Assembly (NCBI RefSeq): GCF_014191375.1
Contig: NZ_JACHWN010000009.1
Location: 186,001-250,000, forward strand
Length of the DNA: 64,000 bases
Origin: Mesorhizobium sp. RMAD-H1
GTDB lineage: Bacteria > Pseudomonadota > Alphaproteobacteria > Rhizobiales > Rhizobiaceae
Direction of reading: 5' to 3'
Shown: in pieces, positions 43,164-51,632 of the stretch
Layout of the letters: every line of letters begins with the position of its first letter
Numbering within the stretch: the first letter of the stretch is position 1
Notes under the pieces: model-generated
What the model was told of the DNA's origin: nothing
What the model saw: only the letters and a program-made list of their open reading frames with translations
Database searches by the model: none
Translations under genes and position numbers: made by a program

Positions 43164-44380
43164 AGCGGCTCTCTACCGCCTTTATCGCGCTTTTGGTTGG
43201 TGTATCGCCACTGCTGGCGGACGAATCCGCGCGCAATGCCCGGGATTTCGATTCCGCCGCCAAGGCCGATGCGGATTGGCTTGGCTCGGGCGGCAGCCCT
43301 TCTAAAATGGCCTATTCCGATCTCGGCAAGGGCGGCGTCGTGGCCCGGCTGAAGGATATCGCCACCATCCAGGGCGTGCGCGAGAACCAGCTGGTCGGCT
43401 ATGGTCTCGTCATCGGGCTGAAGGGATCTGGCGATTCCCTGCGCAATTCGCCCTTCACCGAGCAGTCCATGCGCGCCATGCTCGACAATCTGGGCATCAG
43501 CGCGCCGAGCGGCGCGACGCGCTCAAAGAATACCGCGGCCGTGATCGTGACTGCCAACCTGCCCGCCTTCGCCGGGGCAGGGTCGCGCATCGACGTGACG
43601 GTCTCTTCGCTGGGCGACGCCACGTCGCTGCAGGGCGGTACGCTGGTGATGACGCCGCTGGCGGGGGCGGACGGCGAAATCTATGCCGTCGCGCAAGGCA
43701 ACATGATCGTCTCCGGCTTCACCGCCGAAGGTCAGGCGGAAACGCTGACGCAAGGCGTGCCGACCAGCGGACGCATTCCCAACGGCGCGCTGGTGGAGCG
43801 CGAGGTGAAGGGCAATTTCGGCAGGGAAGGCGAGTTGGTCGTCGAATTGCGCGACCCCGATTTCACCACCGCCATCCGCGTCACCGATACGATCAACATC
43901 TTCGCCAAGCGCCGTTATGGCCAGCCGGTGGCGAAGGAACGCGACGCCAAGTCGATCCGGCTGCGCAAGCCGAAGAACGTGACGGCCGCCCGTTTCCTGG
44001 CGGAGATCGAGGGGCTGCCGGTGGCGACCGACGAGGTTGCCCGGGTCGTGGTCGACGAGCGCACCGGGACGGTCGTGATCGGCGACAAGGTGCGCATCTC
44101 GAAGGTCGCCATCAGTCATGGCAGCCTGACCGTGCGCGTCACCGAGACGCCTGTCATCTCGCAGCCGGAGCCGTTTTCCGATGGCGTGACGGCGCTGGAG
44201 CCGACGACCGATATCACGGCGGAGGAACAGCAGTCGCAGATCGGCGTGCTTTCCGGCACCAATCTGGAGAACCTCGTCAAGGGGCTTAACCAGATCGGGG
44301 TGAAGCCGACCGGGATCATCGCGATCCTGCAGGCGATCAAGACATCCGGCGGGTTGCATGCGGAACTGGTGGTGCAATGA
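43160..44380 (+). CDS. flgI: Flagellar P-ring protein FlgI
   Basis: Forms the P ring in the peptidoglycan layer. The GTG start at 43160 overlaps the flgA stop. A signal peptide (MKRLSTAFIALLVGVSPLLA) opens the 406-aa protein, followed after a longer-than-usual spacer by the family core ARLKDIATIQGVRENQLVGY (about 57-76) and GLVIGLKGSGDS. C-terminal LNQIGVKPTGIIAILQAIK is conserved. Confidence 0.96.
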   Translation: MKRLSTAFIALLVGVSPLLADESARNARDFDSAAKADADWLGSGGSPSKMAYSDLGKGGVVARLKDIATIQGVRENQLVGYGLVIGLKGSGDSLRNSPFTEQSMRAMLDNLGISAPSGATRSKNTAAVIVTANLPAFAGAGSRIDVTVSSLGDATSLQGGTLVMTPLAGADGEIYAVAQGNMIVSGFTAEGQAETLTQGVPTSGRIPNGALVEREVKGNFGREGELVVELRDPDFTTAIRVTDTINIFAKRRYGQPVAKERDAKSIRLRKPKNVTAARFLAEIEGLPVATDEVARVVVDERTGTVVIGDKVRISKVAISHGSLTVRVTETPVISQPEPFSDGVTALEPTTDITAEEQQSQIGVLSGTNLENLVKGLNQIGVKPTGIIAILQAIKTSGGLHAELVVQ

Positions 44381-44940
44381 TGAAGCGGTATAGAAACCCC
44401 TCCCTCAGGTCGCCTTCGCTCGCCATGGAACTGGCGGCGGTGGCGCTGTGCCTGGCGCTGTCGACGACAATGCCGCTGGCGCAGGAAACGGCAGGAATCG
44501 TTCCACAAGCGCCCGCCGGCATCGAGGAAATCCAAAAATATTGCAGCAATATCAGCGATAATGCTGCGGATGCGCGCTACGCCATCCAGACCAAGGAGCT
44601 TTCCGATCTGCGGGCGGAGGTCGATCAGCGCGTCAAGGATCTCGAGGAAAAGCGCAGGGAATACGAGGTCTGGCTGAAGCGGCGCAACGAGTTCATCGAG
44701 AAGGCTCAGGACTCGCTGGTCGAAATCATCTCCAAGATGAAGCCGGACGCGGCGGCGGCGCAGCTTGCGCTCATCGGCGACGAGGCCGCGGCGGCGCTTC
44801 TGCTCAAGCTCAACCCGCGCACATCAAGCGGGATCCTCAACGAAATGCCGCCCGAGAAATCGGCGCAGCTGGCGCGCGTCATCGTCGGCGCGCAGTCGGT
44901 CGGTAAATCTCGGGCGCCAGCGGCAGGCCGGATCCAATGA
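44377..44940 (+). CDS. motE: MotE, chaperone for the periplasmic motor protein MotC
   Basis: The 187-aa exported protein has a signal-like N-terminus (about 12-36), a coiled coil (about 68-110, ELSDLRAEVDQRVKDLEEKRRE in outline) and an MgtE-N-like helical C-terminus (IISKMKPDAAAAQLALIGDE). This is the rhizobial MotE layout; MotE aids folding of MotC. It overlaps flgI and flgH by 4 bp on each side. motC itself lies in the fliF operon. Confidence 0.85.
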   Translation: MMKRYRNPSLRSPSLAMELAAVALCLALSTTMPLAQETAGIVPQAPAGIEEIQKYCSNISDNAADARYAIQTKELSDLRAEVDQRVKDLEEKRREYEVWLKRRNEFIEKAQDSLVEIISKMKPDAAAAQLALIGDEAAAALLLKLNPRTSSGILNEMPPEKSAQLARVIVGAQSVGKSRAPAAGRIQ

Positions 44941-45659
44941 ACAGGCTTTTGAACAAGGCGGGTTTCCTCGCCGCAATCTCGGTGCTCGGTCTTTCCGGCT
45001 GCGCCAGCCCGATCCAGGAAGTCAACCGCACGCCCGATCTGTCGCCGGTGAGGACCGATATCGGCACGTCCTACGGCATGGACGATGCATCGCAATATCC
45101 GAACCGGCCGGAAAACCGGAAATATTCGCTGTGGGACAAGCGCTCGACGAGCTTCTTCCGCGATCCGCGCGCTTCCAATCCCGGCGATGTGCTGACCGTC
45201 ATCATTTCCATCAATGACAAGGCCAATCTGGACAATAAGAGCAACCGGCAGCGCGTATCCTCGGCGCTTTACGGGCTGGGTGGGGAATATTCGACAAGCG
45301 GCGGCTCCGCCGGCGATTTCTCGGGTTCGCTCAAGACGAATTCCGACAGCCGCTCGACGGGGCAGGGCGTGGTCGAGCGCAAGGAAGAGATCAAGCTTTC
45401 CATCGCCGCAATCGTCACCGACATCCTGCCCAATGGCAATCTGGTCATCAGCGGCTCGCAGGAAGTACGCGTCAACAATGAGCTGCGTGTCCTCCACGTG
45501 GCTGGCGTGGTGAGGCCGCGCGATATCTCCGGCTACAATACCATCTCCTACGACAAGATCGCCGAGGCCCGCATTTCCTATGGCGGGCGCGGGCGGATCA
45601 GCGAGATCCAGCAGCCGCCCTACGGGCAGCAGATTCTCGACCAGGTTTCTCCGTTCTGA
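44937..45659 (+). CDS. flgH: Flagellar L-ring lipoprotein FlgH
   Basis: Outer-membrane L-ring protein. The lipobox LSGC puts the lipidated Cys at residue 22. Landmarks are SLWDKRSTSFFRDPRASNPGDVLTVIISI in outline, and SGSQEVRVNNELRVLHVAGVVRP (part). 240 aa is the normal length. Confidence 0.95.
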   Translation: MNRLLNKAGFLAAISVLGLSGCASPIQEVNRTPDLSPVRTDIGTSYGMDDASQYPNRPENRKYSLWDKRSTSFFRDPRASNPGDVLTVIISINDKANLDNKSNRQRVSSALYGLGGEYSTSGGSAGDFSGSLKTNSDSRSTGQGVVERKEEIKLSIAAIVTDILPNGNLVISGSQEVRVNNELRVLHVAGVVRPRDISGYNTISYDKIAEARISYGGRGRISEIQQPPYGQQILDQVSPF

Positions 45660-45666
45660 GGTTGGC

Positions 45667-46158
45667 ATGAGCGACGCGACGAATTCCCGGGGAGAAACGG
45701 AGAAGAGAGGCGGTTCGCTTGTCGGCACGATTGCGGCCGTCGCGATCTTGACCGTGGTCGCCGCCGGTGGCGGGTGGTTCCTCGGCGGCTATATCAGCGG
45801 GGTCGAGCAGGCGCCCGGCGAAGCCGCGGTTGCGGCTGCTTCCGAAAAGAAGGGGCAAGCCCAGCCTCTCGGCGAGGTGGTGGCGCTGAAACCCATCCTG
45901 ACCAATCTGGCCGTGCCGTCGACGACGTGGATACGGCTGGAATCGGCTCTGGTGGCCAAACCGGGCGAGGAGATAGCGCCTGAAGTGGCGATGAACATTT
46001 CCGACGACTTCATGGCTTTCCTGCGCAGCGCCAACCTGATGCAATTGCAGGGTGCGACAGGTCTCGCCTATCTGCGGGCCGACCTTGAGGAGCGTGCCAG
46101 AATGCGTTCGGAAGGCAAGGTGGAGCGAGTGTTCATTTCCTCGCTGGTGGTGGAATGA
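45667..46158 (+). CDS. fliL: Flagellar basal body-associated protein FliL
   Basis: A 163-aa single-span protein that supports the stator. Membrane helix about residues 18-38 (GSLVGTIAAVAILTVVAAGGG, cited in part), then a periplasmic domain ending ERARMRSEGKVERVFISSLVVE (in outline). The start at 45667 lies 8 bp after flgH; the frame open to 45580 overlaps flgH. Its end overlaps fliP by 4 bp. Confidence 0.93.
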   Translation: MSDATNSRGETEKRGGSLVGTIAAVAILTVVAAGGGWFLGGYISGVEQAPGEAAVAAASEKKGQAQPLGEVVALKPILTNLAVPSTTWIRLESALVAKPGEEIAPEVAMNISDDFMAFLRSANLMQLQGATGLAYLRADLEERARMRSEGKVERVFISSLVVE

Positions 46159-46895
46159 GCAGGCGCCTTCTCCTCGTTGCGGGCTTTCTGCTCTTCACCG
46201 CCCAGGATGCGGCAGCGCAGCAGGTCCCTTCGCTCAATACGTTGATCCCGGCGGGCAGCGGCACGGCGAGCGGGCAGATCGTCCAGCTTCTGGGGCTTTT
46301 GACGGTGCTGTCGATCGCGCCTGGCCTTCTGATCATGGTGACGAGCTTCACGCGCTTCGCCATCGCCTTCTCGATGCTGCGCTCGGGGTTGGGACTGCAG
46401 ACGGCGCCGGCCAATCTGGTGATGGTGAGCCTGGCTTTGTTCATGACATTCTATGTCATGGCGCCGGCCTTCGACCGGGCGTGGCAGAACGGCGTGCAGC
46501 CGCTGATGCGCAACGAGATCAGCCAGGATGTGGCGCTGCGCGAAATCTCGTCGCCCTTTCGCGAATTCATGCTGCGGCAGGTGCGCGACAAGGATCTCAG
46601 GCTGTTCGAGGATCTGGCCGATCCCTCCTTCAGGACGGGTGAGAACGGCGTGGTGGACCTGCGCATCCTCATTCCGGCCTTCATGATTTCGGAATTGCGG
46701 CGCGGATTCGAGATCGGTTTCCTGATCGTTCTGCCATTCCTGGTCATCGATCTCGTGGTGGCCACGCTCACCATGTCGATGGGCATGATGATGCTGCCGC
46801 CGACCGTCCTCTCATTGCCGTTCAAGATTCTTTTCTTCGTGTTGATCGACGGTTGGAACATCCTCGTCGGCAGCCTTGTCCGGTCTTTTTCCTGA
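46155..46895 (+). CDS. fliP: Flagellar export gate protein FliP
   Basis: Core of the export gate. It carries a cleavable signal peptide (LLLVAGFLLFTAQDAAAQQ), then GLLTVLSIAPGLLIMVTSFTR in the first helix and RRGFEIGFLIVLPFLVIDLVV in outline, and MGMMMLPPTVLSLPFKILFF. 246 aa. Last gene of the flgB operon; fliQ and fliR are encoded 14 kb downstream and fliO was not found. Confidence 0.96.
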   Translation: MSRRLLLVAGFLLFTAQDAAAQQVPSLNTLIPAGSGTASGQIVQLLGLLTVLSIAPGLLIMVTSFTRFAIAFSMLRSGLGLQTAPANLVMVSLALFMTFYVMAPAFDRAWQNGVQPLMRNEISQDVALREISSPFREFMLRQVRDKDLRLFEDLADPSFRTGENGVVDLRILIPAFMISELRRGFEIGFLIVLPFLVIDLVVATLTMSMGMMMLPPTVLSLPFKILFFVLIDGWNILVGSLVRSFS

Positions 46896-47114
46896 CCGGT
46901 GAAAAAATTTCGCGGCGTTAAAAGAATGGTAATAATTGGCGGATAAAGATCACGGCATGACGGATTTGCCGCGACCTGTCGGCAATAGGCATGATGCCGC
47001 TCCGCCATGCCGGTTTCAGCCCGGCCTGTCCCTAAAAAATCTCAATCCAAAACCGCATGATTCTTCCAAAAAGATTCAACTTTTTGGGATCATGCTCTGA
47101 AAGGGGCAATACCC
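46896..47114 (+). promoter_or_regulatory. Flagellin gene promoter and leader region
   Basis: This 219-bp gap separates fliP from fliC and lacks the tandem flagellar box. An AT-rich stretch at 46905-46950 is the likely promoter area. The 3' part contains palindromic repeat copy B directly before the ribosome site AAAGGGG (about 47099-47105). The flagellin mRNA leader is the known target of FlbT in alphaproteobacteria, so the stem-loop position may matter. Confidence 0.55.
47055..47095. repeat. Palindromic repeat, copy B, in the flagellin leader
   Basis: GCATGAT (47055-47061) pairs with ATCATGC (47089-47095), and inner CCAAAAAG pairs with CTTTTTGG after a slipped base. It is a diverged copy of the 17498-17540 element. 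It ends four bases before the flagellin ribosome-binding site. Confidence 0.82.
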
Positions 47115-47915
47115 ATGGCCAGTCTTCTGACCAATGCTGCGGCTATGACCGCATTGCAGACGCTTACCTCGACCAACAATTCGCTCGCCACGACGCAGGA
47201 CCGTATCGCTACCGGCCGGAAGGTCAATACGGCAGCGGACAACGCTGCTTATTGGTCGATCTCCGTCAGCATGGAGTCGCAGAGCAAGACCGTCGCCGCC
47301 GCGCAGGAAGCTCTCGGCGTCGGCAAGGCAGTCGTTGACGTCGCTGTTACCGGTCTTGAAGAGTCGATCAAACTCGCCGAGCAGATCCAGGCGAAGCTCG
47401 CTACGCTTGGCAGCCCCGGCGTCGATGACGCGATTGTTCAGGCCGACGTTGCAGAGTTGAGCCAGCAGATCGTTGACATCGCAAAGTCCGCCTCGTTCGA
47501 AGGCGAGAATCTTTTGTCGTCGGCTGGCGCGGACGTTACCATCACCACCGGCTACACCTCGTCCGCAGGTGGCGGCACGGCCGCCCTCAACACCATGACC
47601 GTTGCGGCGTATGACCTTGAAGCTGCGTTCACCACGCCGCCGGCGGATGCAATGGCCGCAGAAACCACGATCAAGGCAATGCGTGAGGCTGCCGCTGCAT
47701 TGGGTTCCAAGGCAAGCCGCATCGAGACGCAGACGTCCTTCAACAGCAAGCTGATCGATGCACTCGACCGCGGTGTTGGCGCTCTCGTCGACGCCGACAT
47801 GAACAAGGAATCGGCTCGTCTGTCGGCTCTCCAGGTTCAGCAGCAGCTTGGCGTTCAGGCTCTGTCGATTGCCAATTCCAGCAACCAGAGCATCCTCTCG
47901 CTGTTCCGCGGCTAA
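47115..47915 (+). CDS. fliC: Flagellin
   Basis: Filament protein of 266 aa. The conserved N-terminal D0/D1 region (MASLLTNAAAMTALQTL; NNSLATTQDRIATGRKVNTA) and C-terminal D1/D0 (RLSALQVQQQLGVQALSIAN) are separated by only about 100 residues, so the variable D2/D3 domains are almost absent, as in small alphaproteobacterial flagellins. No signal peptide, as expected for type III export. It is a single-gene unit with its own terminator and has no flagellar box, consistent with late expression and FlaF/FlbT control. Confidence 0.96.
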   Translation: MASLLTNAAAMTALQTLTSTNNSLATTQDRIATGRKVNTAADNAAYWSISVSMESQSKTVAAAQEALGVGKAVVDVAVTGLEESIKLAEQIQAKLATLGSPGVDDAIVQADVAELSQQIVDIAKSASFEGENLLSSAGADVTITTGYTSSAGGGTAALNTMTVAAYDLEAAFTTPPADAMAAETTIKAMREAAAALGSKASRIETQTSFNSKLIDALDRGVGALVDADMNKESARLSALQVQQQLGVQALSIANSSNQSILSLFRG

Positions 47916-47940
47916 GCGGGCTTAAAAAGCGGGGGGCAGG

Positions 47941-47969
47941 GGGACCGTGTGGGGGGCACGGTCCCTTTC
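47941..47969 (+). terminator. Rho-independent terminator after fliC
   Basis: GGGACCGTG (47941-47949) and CACGGTCCC (47958-47966) are perfect arms around a G-rich loop, followed by a short T run. It separates flagellin from the fliF operon. Confidence 0.85.
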
Positions 47970-48015
47970 CGTGTTTATGGCTATTCGTAAGGCGGAACGT
48001 TTCCCACTCTAACTT

Positions 48016-48037
48016 CGCGCAAGCTTCGCTCGCTATG
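48016..48037 (+). promoter_or_regulatory. Flagellar operon box, fliF copy
   Basis: TCGCGCAAGCT is followed directly by TCGCTCGCTAT, an 11-bp-period imperfect direct repeat that ends 30 bp before fliF. In Brucella the fliF promoter is a known FtcR target, which makes this the best anchor for calling the box an FtcR site. Confidence 0.72.
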
Positions 48038-48067
48038 GTCGCCATGAAATGATGGCGGCAGGATGCG

Positions 48068-49798
48068 ATGCAGAAGAATTTCCGGCACTTTATCGAACAG
48101 TTTTCAAGCGCGCTGGCCAAGCTCGGCGCAAGACGGCTGATCGCGCTCGGGATCGTCGGCGCGGCGCTCTTCGGCACCATCCTGTTCGCAAGCTTCTATT
48201 TCAGCCGTCCTCCTTACGAGACGCTCTATGTCGGGCTCACCCGCGACGACATCAACCGCATGGGCATGGCGCTCGGTGAAGCCGGCATCGCTTTTGACGT
48301 GAAGTCGGACGGCACGTCCATCCTCGTTCCCTTCGGCAAGGCCGAGCAGGCGCGCATGCTCCTGGCCGAAAAGGGCCTGCCGACGAGCAACAATGCCGGT
48401 TATGAGCTTTTCGACAATATGGGATCGCTGGGGCTGACTTCCTTCATGCAGGAGATCACCCGCGTGCGGGCGCTGGAGGGCGAGATCGCCCGGACCATCC
48501 AGGCGATCAGGGGGGTGAAGGCGGCGCGCGTCCATATCGTTCTTCCGGAAAAGGGAAGTTTCCGGCGCGCCGACCAGAAGCCCTCGGCATCCGTCGTCAT
48601 CCGCACCGAGGGCGGCTTCGCGGCCGAATCGGCGCAGTCGATCCGCCAGCTCGTGGCCGCCGCCGTCCCCTCGCTCGATGCGGCTTCGGTGACCATCCTC
48701 GACACCAATGGCCGTCTGCTCGCATCGAGCGGCGATCATACCAACGGCGCGGCGATGATGACGGCGACGCTGGAGAGCCAGGTATCGTCCTCGATCGATG
48801 AGAGTATCCGCAAGGCGCTGGCGCCCTATCTCGGCATCGGCCATTTCCAGACCAGCGTGCAGGTGGCGCTCGATACCGATCGCAAGCAGATCAACGAAAC
48901 GGTTTTCGATCCCGAATCACGGGTCGAGCGGTCGGTGCGCGTGGTGCGCGAAAACGGCGCCTCGCAGAATTCCAAGAACGACAATGCGACCGGCGTCGAG
49001 CAGAACATTCCGCAGGAGGAAATCCAGAGCAACAATGGAGAAAGCTCGTCGGAAAAAAACGAGCGGCGCGAGGAACTGACCAATTACGAGATCAACAGCA
49101 AGACCGTCTCGACGATCCGCGACGGCTATTCGATCAAGCATCTTTCGATCGCGGTGGTCATCGATCAGGCTCGGCTTCTCGCTTCGGCGGGGACGACGCC
49201 TCCGCCGGCGAACTTCGTCGACGAGCAGGTGACCAAGATCCGTGATCTGGTCTCGACGGCTGCGGGACTGAACGCGGAGCGGGGCGATGTTATCAATGTC
49301 ACGGCGGTGAACTTCATGGATCCGGTCGGCGACGATATGCAGCCCGTTTCCAAGCCGGTATCGGAACTCATCCTGGGGCAGGCCGGCAGCTTGATCAATG
49401 CCGCGGCGCTGATCGGCGCCGTCGTGCTGATCATCTGGTTCGGCGCCAGACCGCTGATGCGTGAAATGGCCGGCAATCCGGCAATCGCGGCGGGCGAACG
49501 TGAGGCGGGCGAAGTCGCCGTCCCGGATTTCACCGGCACGGGGCAGCTGGCGAATATCGGCGCGGCCGGAGAGACCGCGCTGTCCGGCGCCGATGCCTAT
49601 GCCGCACAGGCGCAGGAGAGTATCGAGGACCTTCGCCAGCGAATGCGCGCACCGGCCCGCTACCGGCTGGAGCAGATGATCGAGATGGACGAAGAGCGCG
49701 TCGCGGCTGTCCTCAAGCAATGGGTGCATGAGGAAATGCGGGTCCCGGCCGAAGCGCGCGTCTTTGCCGGCCAGGCGACAGAACGCAAGGCGGCATGA
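48068..49798 (+). CDS. fliF: Flagellar MS-ring protein FliF
   Basis: FliF forms the membrane ring on which the flagellum is built. Two membrane helices (about residues 25-45 and 440-462) flank a periplasmic ring domain with YETLYVGLTRDDINRMGMAL and AARVHIVLPEKGSFRR. The cytoplasmic tail near the end (LRQRMRAPARYRLEQMIEMDEERVAAVLKQW in outline) binds FliG. 576 aa. First gene of a six-gene operon. Confidence 0.96.
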   Translation: MQKNFRHFIEQFSSALAKLGARRLIALGIVGAALFGTILFASFYFSRPPYETLYVGLTRDDINRMGMALGEAGIAFDVKSDGTSILVPFGKAEQARMLLAEKGLPTSNNAGYELFDNMGSLGLTSFMQEITRVRALEGEIARTIQAIRGVKAARVHIVLPEKGSFRRADQKPSASVVIRTEGGFAAESAQSIRQLVAAAVPSLDAASVTILDTNGRLLASSGDHTNGAAMMTATLESQVSSSIDESIRKALAPYLGIGHFQTSVQVALDTDRKQINETVFDPESRVERSVRVVRENGASQNSKNDNATGVEQNIPQEEIQSNNGESSSEKNERREELTNYEINSKTVSTIRDGYSIKHLSIAVVIDQARLLASAGTTPPPANFVDEQVTKIRDLVSTAAGLNAERGDVINVTAVNFMDPVGDDMQPVSKPVSELILGQAGSLINAAALIGAVVLIIWFGARPLMREMAGNPAIAAGEREAGEVAVPDFTGTGQLANIGAAGETALSGADAYAAQAQESIEDLRQRMRAPARYRLEQMIEMDEERVAAVLKQWVHEEMRVPAEARVFAGQATERKAA

Positions 49799-50448
49799 CC
49801 ATGGGTGCTCCCTCGATCGCCAGCTTTCTTTCCGATTTCTCGCCGCGGCGTATTCCCGACGAGCGGGTGATCATTCTTCCCGCCTCGTCAAAGGAGGAAG
49901 AGCCTGACGAGGAGATAGTTGCGGAACAACCGTTCGAAGAGGTGGTTGACGTCGAACTGCGGGTGAAGCAGGCCTTCGAGGCCGGCCGCGCTGCGGGACA
50001 AGCGGAGTCTGACGCGCTCTATGAAGCGGAAAAGCAGCGCCTGCAGCGGGTGCATGAGGAGGAGACGGCCACGCTGAGGACCACCGTCATGCACGAGACC
50101 GCCGATCGTCTGGTGAAGCAGCTGGGCGAAGGGCTCGCGGCACTCGAGGCATCCTTCTCTCGGCAGATCGCCATGCTTGTCGAGCCGCTCGTCGCTGCGC
50201 ATATGCGCAAGAACGCGGTTGCGGATTTTGCCAGGATGGTCGCCGATTCCGTACGCTCAGCGACAACTGCGGAAATAAGGGGGCCGCGCGACCTGCTCGA
50301 AATATTACGGAGCAGGGATGGTTTTGCGCATGAGCAATTCACGTTCACCGAGGCGGAGCAGGCGGAACTCAGCCTGAAGCTTGGCGAGACGGTTATCGAA
50401 ACGCGGTTAACGCCCCTGTTGGGTGAACTGAAGGCGCTGATCCGATGA
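49795..50448 (+). CDS. FliH-like protein (putative negative regulator of FliI)
   Basis: The 217-aa cytoplasmic protein has an acidic N-terminal part, a coiled coil (about 55-105, VKQAFEAGRAAGQAESDALY) and a C-terminal mixed domain. AGRAAGQAE resembles the GxxxG repeat segment of FliH. It overlaps fliF by 4 bp and motB by 4 bp. FliH is expected near fliF and is otherwise missing here, so a highly diverged FliH is the best reading. Direct similarity is weak and should be treated as inference. Confidence 0.6.
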   Translation: MTMGAPSIASFLSDFSPRRIPDERVIILPASSKEEEPDEEIVAEQPFEEVVDVELRVKQAFEAGRAAGQAESDALYEAEKQRLQRVHEEETATLRTTVMHETADRLVKQLGEGLAALEASFSRQIAMLVEPLVAAHMRKNAVADFARMVADSVRSATTAEIRGPRDLLEILRSRDGFAHEQFTFTEAEQAELSLKLGETVIETRLTPLLGELKALIR

Positions 50449-51632
50449 ATATCGATCCGGAGACCCAACGCGAGATCATCATCGTGCGCCGCGGCCATGA
50501 CGGCGATCACGACGAGCATCATGGCGGCGTCTGGAAAATCGCCTATGCCGATTTCATGACCGCCATGATGGCATTCTTCCTGGTCATGTGGCTGATCAAC
50601 GCCACCAATGAAGAAACCAAGGCGGCGGTGGCGAGCTATTTCAACCCGGTCAAGCTGATCGACAGGCACTCCAGCCGCAAGGGGGTCGAGGATATCGACC
50701 TCAATGAGGGGAAGGTTCGTTTCGAGAGCGACAAGACGGCGGAAGAGGGCACCAAGGTCATCAACGATTCGAAGGCCCAGACGCCTTCGGAGGCCGAAGA
50801 GCGGCTGATGTTCAAGGAGCCCTATGCCGTTCTGGCCGAGATCGCCAACGAGACCGGCGTGATGCAGAACCAGTCGAAAGCGGGAGAGGGCGGGGCGAGT
50901 GCCGCCGGACCGTTGACGGGGTCGGAAGGCGGCGAGGCCTATCGCGACCCTTTCAATCCCGACTACTGGTCGAACCGCGTCGACGACGAGCTTTTTCCCA
51001 CCACGGCGCCCGCCCCGCTGCCGCGCTCGCCAAGCGCGGATACGAAAGAGACCGCGCGCGAGACACAAGCTGCCGAGGCCGGGAAAGCGGCGGCGGAAAA
51101 GGAAAACAAGCCGGCAGAAAAGCCGCAAAATACGCCTGAAGAAGCCAAAAACCGGCCCGACATGAAGGAAAATGCCGAGGCCGAAAAGCTCGCGCAGGAA
51201 ATCAACAGGGCGACCGCCACGACAAAAGGGCAGAACAGCCCGGACATCACTGTCGTGCCTGCGGAGGGCGGCGTGATGATCCAGCTGACGGACAAGATCG
51301 ATTACGGCATGTTCGCCATCGGCTCGGCCAAGCCCGACAAGCGCGTGGTGGAGGTTTTGGAAAAGATCGCCAAGATCATTGCCGGCAGACAGGGCGATGT
51401 CATCATCAGCGGCCATACGGATGCGCGGCCCTTCAAGAGCGATGCCTATGACAATTGGCGGCTTTCGTCGGCGCGGGCGCAGATGGCTTACTACATGCTG
51501 GTGCGCGGCGGGCTCGATGAGAAACGGATATTGCGGGTCGAGGGATATGCCGACCGGCAACCGAAAAAGCCTGACGATCCCTACGCGGCGGAAAATCGCC
51601 GCATCGACATCTTCCTGAAGACGGCGCCGTGA
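50445..51632 (+). CDS. motB: Flagellar motor stator protein MotB
   Basis: MotB anchors the stator to peptidoglycan and carries the proton-binding Asp. The single helix is YADFMTAMMAFFLVMWLINA (residues 34-53), with the channel Asp at residue 36. A long charged linker (60-270) precedes the OmpA domain (VVEVLEKIAKIIAGRQGDVIISGHTDA in outline). 395 aa, longer than the enteric form because of the linker. Operon with motC, as in rhizobia. Confidence 0.95.
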   Translation: MNIDPETQREIIIVRRGHDGDHDEHHGGVWKIAYADFMTAMMAFFLVMWLINATNEETKAAVASYFNPVKLIDRHSSRKGVEDIDLNEGKVRFESDKTAEEGTKVINDSKAQTPSEAEERLMFKEPYAVLAEIANETGVMQNQSKAGEGGASAAGPLTGSEGGEAYRDPFNPDYWSNRVDDELFPTTAPAPLPRSPSADTKETARETQAAEAGKAAAEKENKPAEKPQNTPEEAKNRPDMKENAEAEKLAQEINRATATTKGQNSPDITVVPAEGGVMIQLTDKIDYGMFAIGSAKPDKRVVEVLEKIAKIIAGRQGDVIISGHTDARPFKSDAYDNWRLSSARAQMAYYMLVRGGLDEKRILRVEGYADRQPKKPDDPYAAENRRIDIFLKTAP

